Shown here piece by piece: positions 60,376 to 64,000 of a DNA stretch of 64,000 nt; position 1 is the first letter of the stretch; the number at the start of each line of letters is the position of its first letter. A program made the position numbers and the translations under genes. The notes beneath the pieces were generated by a model, which was not told the origin of the DNA, did not search any database, and saw only the letters and a program-made list of their open reading frames with translations. Origin of the DNA: Butyrivibrio sp. VCD2006 (GTDB lineage Bacteria > Bacillota > Clostridia > Lachnospirales > Lachnospiraceae); assembly GCF_000423925.1 (NCBI RefSeq), contig NZ_AUIX01000001.1, forward strand, positions 248,001 through 312,000. The letters are read 5' to 3'.

Positions 60376-61170
60376 ATGGATTATATTGAGATTTCTAAAA
60401 AGACTGTTGATGAGTGCATTACAGAAGCTTGCGCTCAGCTCATGGTAACAAGTGATAATCTTGATTATGAAGTAGTTTCAACAGGTTCTACCGGATTTCT
60501 TGGTTTAAATGTAAAACCGGCAGTTATCAGAGCAAGAGTTAAAAGTGCTACTGAAGAGAAAGCTCCGGAAGTTAAGAAAGAGGTAGAAGAGAAGAAGGAA
60601 GAAAAACCTCAGACTGAGTCTAAGCCTAAGAAAGCTGAGAAAAAAGAAGAGAAAGCTCCCGAAGTTAAGAAGGAAGAGCAAATCGAAGAAAAGCAGATTT
60701 CTTATGTATATGATCATGAATTTATAAACAGAGCAAAAGAATTCCTCTCAAATGTATTTGGTGCAATGAACATGACAGTAGATGTTAATGCAAAATACAA
60801 TGAGACAGACAAAGTCCTCGAAGTAGAACTTTCAGGTGATGAGATGGGTGTTCTTATCGGTAAGAGAGGACAGACACTTGATTCACTCCAGTATCTTATT
60901 TCACTTGTTGTTAACAGAGGAAGTGAAGATTATATTCATGTAAAGGTTGATACTGAGAATTACAGAAGCAGAAGAAAAGCAACTCTTGAGAATCTTGCCA
61001 AGAATATTGCTTATAAGGTTCGTAAGAACAGACAGTCAGTTTCACTTGAGCCTATGAATCCTTATGAGAGAAGAATTATTCACTCAGCACTTCAGGCTGA
61101 CAAGTATGTTACAACTCACAGTGAAGGTGAGGAACCTTTCAGAAGAGTTGTTGTAACTCTTAAGAAATAA
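60376..61170 (+). CDS. khpB: RNA-binding protein KhpB (Jag/SpoIIIJ-associated)
   Basis: 264 residues. Jag-N domain (about 1-52), a Lys/Glu-rich linker (about 55-113), a KH-II domain with GVLIGKRGQTLDSLQYLISLV, and R3H with MNPYERRIIHSALQ. Binds RNA with KhpA and affects cell wall growth in Gram-positives. AGGGGA before the ATG and 14 nt after yidC. Confidence 0.95.
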   Translation: MDYIEISKKTVDECITEACAQLMVTSDNLDYEVVSTGSTGFLGLNVKPAVIRARVKSATEEKAPEVKKEVEEKKEEKPQTESKPKKAEKKEEKAPEVKKEEQIEEKQISYVYDHEFINRAKEFLSNVFGAMNMTVDVNAKYNETDKVLEVELSGDEMGVLIGKRGQTLDSLQYLISLVVNRGSEDYIHVKVDTENYRSRRKATLENLAKNIAYKVRKNRQSVSLEPMNPYERRIIHSALQADKYVTTHSEGEEPFRRVVVTLKK

Positions 61171-61181
61171 ACTACAGTTTA

Positions 61182-61223
61182 AGAGCTGCCATTGATTTTA
61201 TAATAATTTCAATTGGCAGCTCT
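61182..61223 (+). terminator. Hairpin between khpB and mnmE
   Basis: AGAGCTGCCA/TGGCAGCTCT (61182-61191 with 61214-61223), extended by TTGA/TCAA. The T-run after it is poor, so it may be a partial terminator or processing site. Confidence 0.55.
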
Positions 61224-61245
61224 AATTTCATTTGAGGATAATTAT

Positions 61246-62643
61246 ATGTTCTTCAAGGAAGATACTATTTGTGCAATTGCTACTGCGATGATAGATGCCG
61301 GAATTGGAATCATCAGAGTAAGTGGCGACAGGACACTTGAAATTGTTAATAATCTTTATATTGATGCAAAAGGAAATCATAGTCTCAAAAACTATGAATC
61401 TCATACGATAAATTATGGATTTATTGTTGATGAGAATGATAATAAAATTGATGAAATAATGATTTCTATCATGAAGGCACCAAGAAGTTATACAAAAGAG
61501 GACGTTGTGGAAATCAATTCTCATGGTGGTCGTCTTATAATGGAATCCATTTTGAATCTTCTTATAAAAAATGGATGCAGATTAGCTGAGCCCGGAGAGT
61601 TTACAAAGCGTGCTTTTTTAAATGGAAGAATTGATCTTACGAGAGCAGAAGCAGTAATGGATCTTATTCATGCACAAAACGAGTTCTCAATGAAAAATTC
61701 CGAACTACAGATTGGTGGAATTCTTTTTAATAAAATAGAAGCCCTTCGAAAAGAGATTTTATATGAGATGGCTTTTATAGAATCGGCAATTGATGATCCG
61801 GAAAATTATGATCTTACAGGCTATGATGAAAGATTATCAAAGAAAAATGAAGAGTGGATTAATAAGTTAGATTATCTGATAAATACATCTGATGAAGGCA
61901 TAATTAGAAAAGACGGAATAAAAACTGTTATTATAGGAAAACCAAATGCCGGAAAATCTTCGCTTCTAAATAAACTTGCCGGTGAAGAAAAAGCAATTGT
62001 TACCGATATAGAAGGAACTACCAGAGATATAATCGAAGAAACTATAAGACTGGACGATATTGTTTTACGAGTTTTGGATACTGCCGGTATTCGTGATACT
62101 GATGATAAGGTTGAAAAAATAGGTGTGGAAAGAGCAGTTAAATCTGCTCAAAGTGCAGATCTTATTTTATATATAATTGATTCAACAGATGATTCAGTTT
62201 CAGATGATGAACGTATATCTGAACTGATATTAGAAAAACATGTAATTGTTTTACTTAATAAAAATGACATAAGTGACAGTATTAGTATTCTTGAAAAAGA
62301 TATACACAATATATATGGCTCTAATATTCCTGTTATTAAAACTTCAATGGTCTCTGATACAGGAATTGAAGAACTGAAAAAAATAATTACAGATATGTTT
62401 TTCAATGGAAATCTTGTTCCTAAGGAAGAAGTTTATGTTACTAACCTTAGACAAAAAGAAGCTTTGATAAATGCTTTTGAAAGTTTGAAAAAGGTTGAAG
62501 CAAGTATTGAAGCTTCAATGTCAGAAGATTTTTATTCGATCGATTTAATGAATGCATATGCATTTTTAGGAGAAATAATAGGACAGGAAGTTGATGAAGA
62601 TCTTGTAGAAGAAATCTTCTCAAAGTTCTGTATGGGTAAATAA
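61246..62643 (+). CDS. mnmE: tRNA uridine-5-carboxymethylaminomethyl modification GTPase MnmE
   Basis: 465 residues from the ATG at 61246, which follows TGAGGA by 8 nt; an upstream TTG frame has no such site. N-terminal folate-binding domain ([18 protein letters not shown]), G domain with [23 protein letters not shown] and NKND, and C-terminal FCMGK with the essential Cys. Acts with MnmG on wobble U34. Confidence 0.96.
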   Translation: MFFKEDTICAIATAMIDAGIGIIRVSGDRTLEIVNNLYIDAKGNHSLKNYESHTINYGFIVDENDNKIDEIMISIMKAPRSYTKEDVVEINSHGGRLIMESILNLLIKNGCRLAEPGEFTKRAFLNGRIDLTRAEAVMDLIHAQNEFSMKNSELQIGGILFNKIEALRKEILYEMAFIESAIDDPENYDLTGYDERLSKKNEEWINKLDYLINTSDEGIIRKDGIKTVIIGKPNAGKSSLLNKLAGEEKAIVTDIEGTTRDIIEETIRLDDIVLRVLDTAGIRDTDDKVEKIGVERAVKSAQSADLILYIIDSTDDSVSDDERISELILEKHVIVLLNKNDISDSISILEKDIHNIYGSNIPVIKTSMVSDTGIEELKKIITDMFFNGNLVPKEEVYVTNLRQKEALINAFESLKKVEASIEASMSEDFYSIDLMNAYAFLGEIIGQEVDEDLVEEIFSKFCMGK

Positions 62644-62647
62644 ATTT

Positions 62648-64000
62648 ATGATAGTAGATGAATTTGATGTAATAGTAATAGGTGGTGGCCATGCCGGATG
62701 TGAGGCTTCTCTTGCAGCCGCAAGACTTGGACTTAAAACAATTGTATTCACACTAAGTGTTGATAATATTGCGTTTATGCCATGCAATCCTCATATCGGA
62801 GGATCTTCAAAGGGACATCTTGTAAGAGAAATAGATGCTCTTGGCGGAGAGATGGGAAAAAATATTGATAAGACATATCTTCAATCTAAGATGCTCAATA
62901 AATCAAAAGGCCCCGCAATTCATTCCTTAAGAGCCCAAGCTGATAAGATGGAATATTCAAAATCTATGAAAATGATTTTGCAGTCACAAAAAAATCTGAC
63001 TGTAAAGCAAGCTGAGATTGAAGAAATTCTATTTGAAGAACTTGATGCTAATGAGGACTCATCATTATTACATGATGGATATGAGAGAAAAGTAATTGGT
63101 GTAAAAACTGTTACTGGTCTTACATATAAAGGAAAAACTGTAATACTTTGTACCGGTACTTATTTAAAGAGCAGATGTTTATGTGGTGAATCAATTTCTT
63201 ATACAGGACCTAACGGACTTCAGCCTTCAAACCTTTTATCAAAATCACTTATTGAAGGTGGTGTTGAACTAAGAAGATTTAAGACCGGAACTCCTGCAAG
63301 AATGGATGGCAATTCTATAGACTATTCAAAGATGGAAGTACAAACAGGTGATACTCCTGTTATTCCATTTTCTTTTGATACTAATCCTGATGATATACAG
63401 AAGGAACAGTATAATTGCTATCTTACATATACAAATGAAAAAACACATGAAATAATACGAAATAACATAGATAGGTCACCAATATACGCTGGTATTATTG
63501 AGGGTATTGGTCCTAGATATTGCCCCTCAATTGAGGATAAGGTTGTTAAATTCCCTGACAAGATAAGACATCAGGTTTTTATCGAGCCTGAGGGTTCAGG
63601 AACAAATGAGATGTATGTTGATGGAATGTCATCTTCAATGCCGGAGGATGTTCAGATTCAGATGTACAGAACTGTACCTGGATTAGAGAACTGCGTAATA
63701 GTTAAGAATGCTTATGCTATTGAATATGACTGTCTCTGTTCCGGACAATTATATCCTACTCTTGAATTGAAAAAGATAAGAGGTCTTTTTAGTGCTGGAC
63801 AGTTTAATGGAAGTAGTGGTTATGAAGAAGCTGCTGCACAAGGATTGTTTGCTGGAATAAATGCTTCCATGCAAATTCTCGGAAAGCCATACTTATCAAT
63901 TGATAGGTCTGAAGGTTATATTGGTGTACTTGTTGATGACATCGTAACAAAAGATAATCTTGAACCATATCGTATGATGACATCCCGTGCTGAATATAGA
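62648..64000 (+). CDS. mnmG: tRNA uridine-5-carboxymethylaminomethyl modification enzyme MnmG, N-terminal part (cut by window edge)
   Basis: The ATG is 4 nt after mnmE and the frame is open to the right edge (451 codons). FAD-binding [52 protein letters not shown] and [21 protein letters not shown] are visible. Together with MnmE it forms cmnm5U34 in tRNA. Confidence 0.97.
   Translation, partial: MIVDEFDVIVIGGGHAGCEASLAAARLGLKTIVFTLSVDNIAFMPCNPHIGGSSKGHLVREIDALGGEMGKNIDKTYLQSKMLNKSKGPAIHSLRAQADKMEYSKSMKMILQSQKNLTVKQAEIEEILFEELDANEDSSLLHDGYERKVIGVKTVTGLTYKGKTVILCTGTYLKSRCLCGESISYTGPNGLQPSNLLSKSLIEGGVELRRFKTGTPARMDGNSIDYSKMEVQTGDTPVIPFSFDTNPDDIQKEQYNCYLTYTNEKTHEIIRNNIDRSPIYAGIIEGIGPRYCPSIEDKVVKFPDKIRHQVFIEPEGSGTNEMYVDGMSSSMPEDVQIQMYRTVPGLENCVIVKNAYAIEYDCLCSGQLYPTLELKKIRGLFSAGQFNGSSGYEEAAAQGLFAGINASMQILGKPYLSIDRSEGYIGVLVDDIVTKDNLEPYRMMTSRAEYR

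Overview
The window is a chromosomal segment around the replication origin of a low-GC Firmicute. I infer a Lachnospiraceae member close to Butyrivibrio or Pseudobutyrivibrio. The reasons are the order dnaA-dnaN-S4-recF-gyrB-gyrA diverging from rpmH-rnpA-yidD-yidC-khpB-mnmE-mnmG, a secreted GH11 xylanase fused to a CBM36-like domain and a CE4 deacetylase, a GH51 arabinofuranosidase, a SUF-only iron-sulfur pathway, and loss of the sporulation genes that usually sit between rqcP, divIC and tilS. The genus is inference, not a database result.

The origin lies at about 57.75-58.24 kb, between dnaA and rpmH, with a cluster of DnaA boxes. A second AT-rich, box-containing stretch lies between dnaA and dnaN. 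Left of the origin most genes read leftwards (leading strand); right of it all read rightwards.

From left to right: 1-5.8 kb is a translation/cell-division cluster (proS, cca, a PEGA-domain secreted protein, rqcP, divIC, tilS). A tRNA-Lys(CUU) follows at 6.14 kb, then a non-coding patch with three related hairpin repeats and a long inverted repeat. 6.6-12.7 kb holds a nitroreductase and the sufCBDSU operon. 12.9-25 kb holds a secreted Fn3-like protein, a putative Mn transporter, two two-component systems (one with an HD-GYP-like protein), a DUF3810-type metalloprotein divergent from a lipoprotein, an orphan 172-aa protein and an RluA-type pseudouridine synthase. 25-32 kb has an alpha/beta hydrolase, two polytopic GT-C-like membrane proteins, murG and pgi. 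32.4-37 kb is a xylan-use island (xylanase/deacetylase, arabinofuranosidase, AraC regulator). 37-40 kb has luxS, mtnN, a reverse rubrerythrin and an RpiR regulator.

40.2-45.1 kb is the most unusual accessory unit: an MBOAT acyltransferase, an SGNH-like partner and a lipoprotein joining a propeller-like region to a solute-binding-like region. Its promoter is placed so that the mRNA should be leaderless. 45.1-58 kb runs from exoA, a ClC transporter, a small protein with a FliM-like tail and a periplasmic-binding-like/GGDEF protein into gyrA, gyrB, recF, the S4 gene, dnaN and dnaA.

Structure outside genes includes a 26-bp perfect inverted repeat with two adjacent 48-bp direct repeats near 19.9 kb, two copies of a two-hairpin REP-like element, and four TGTC-type direct repeats between the arabinofuranosidase and its divergent AraC regulator.
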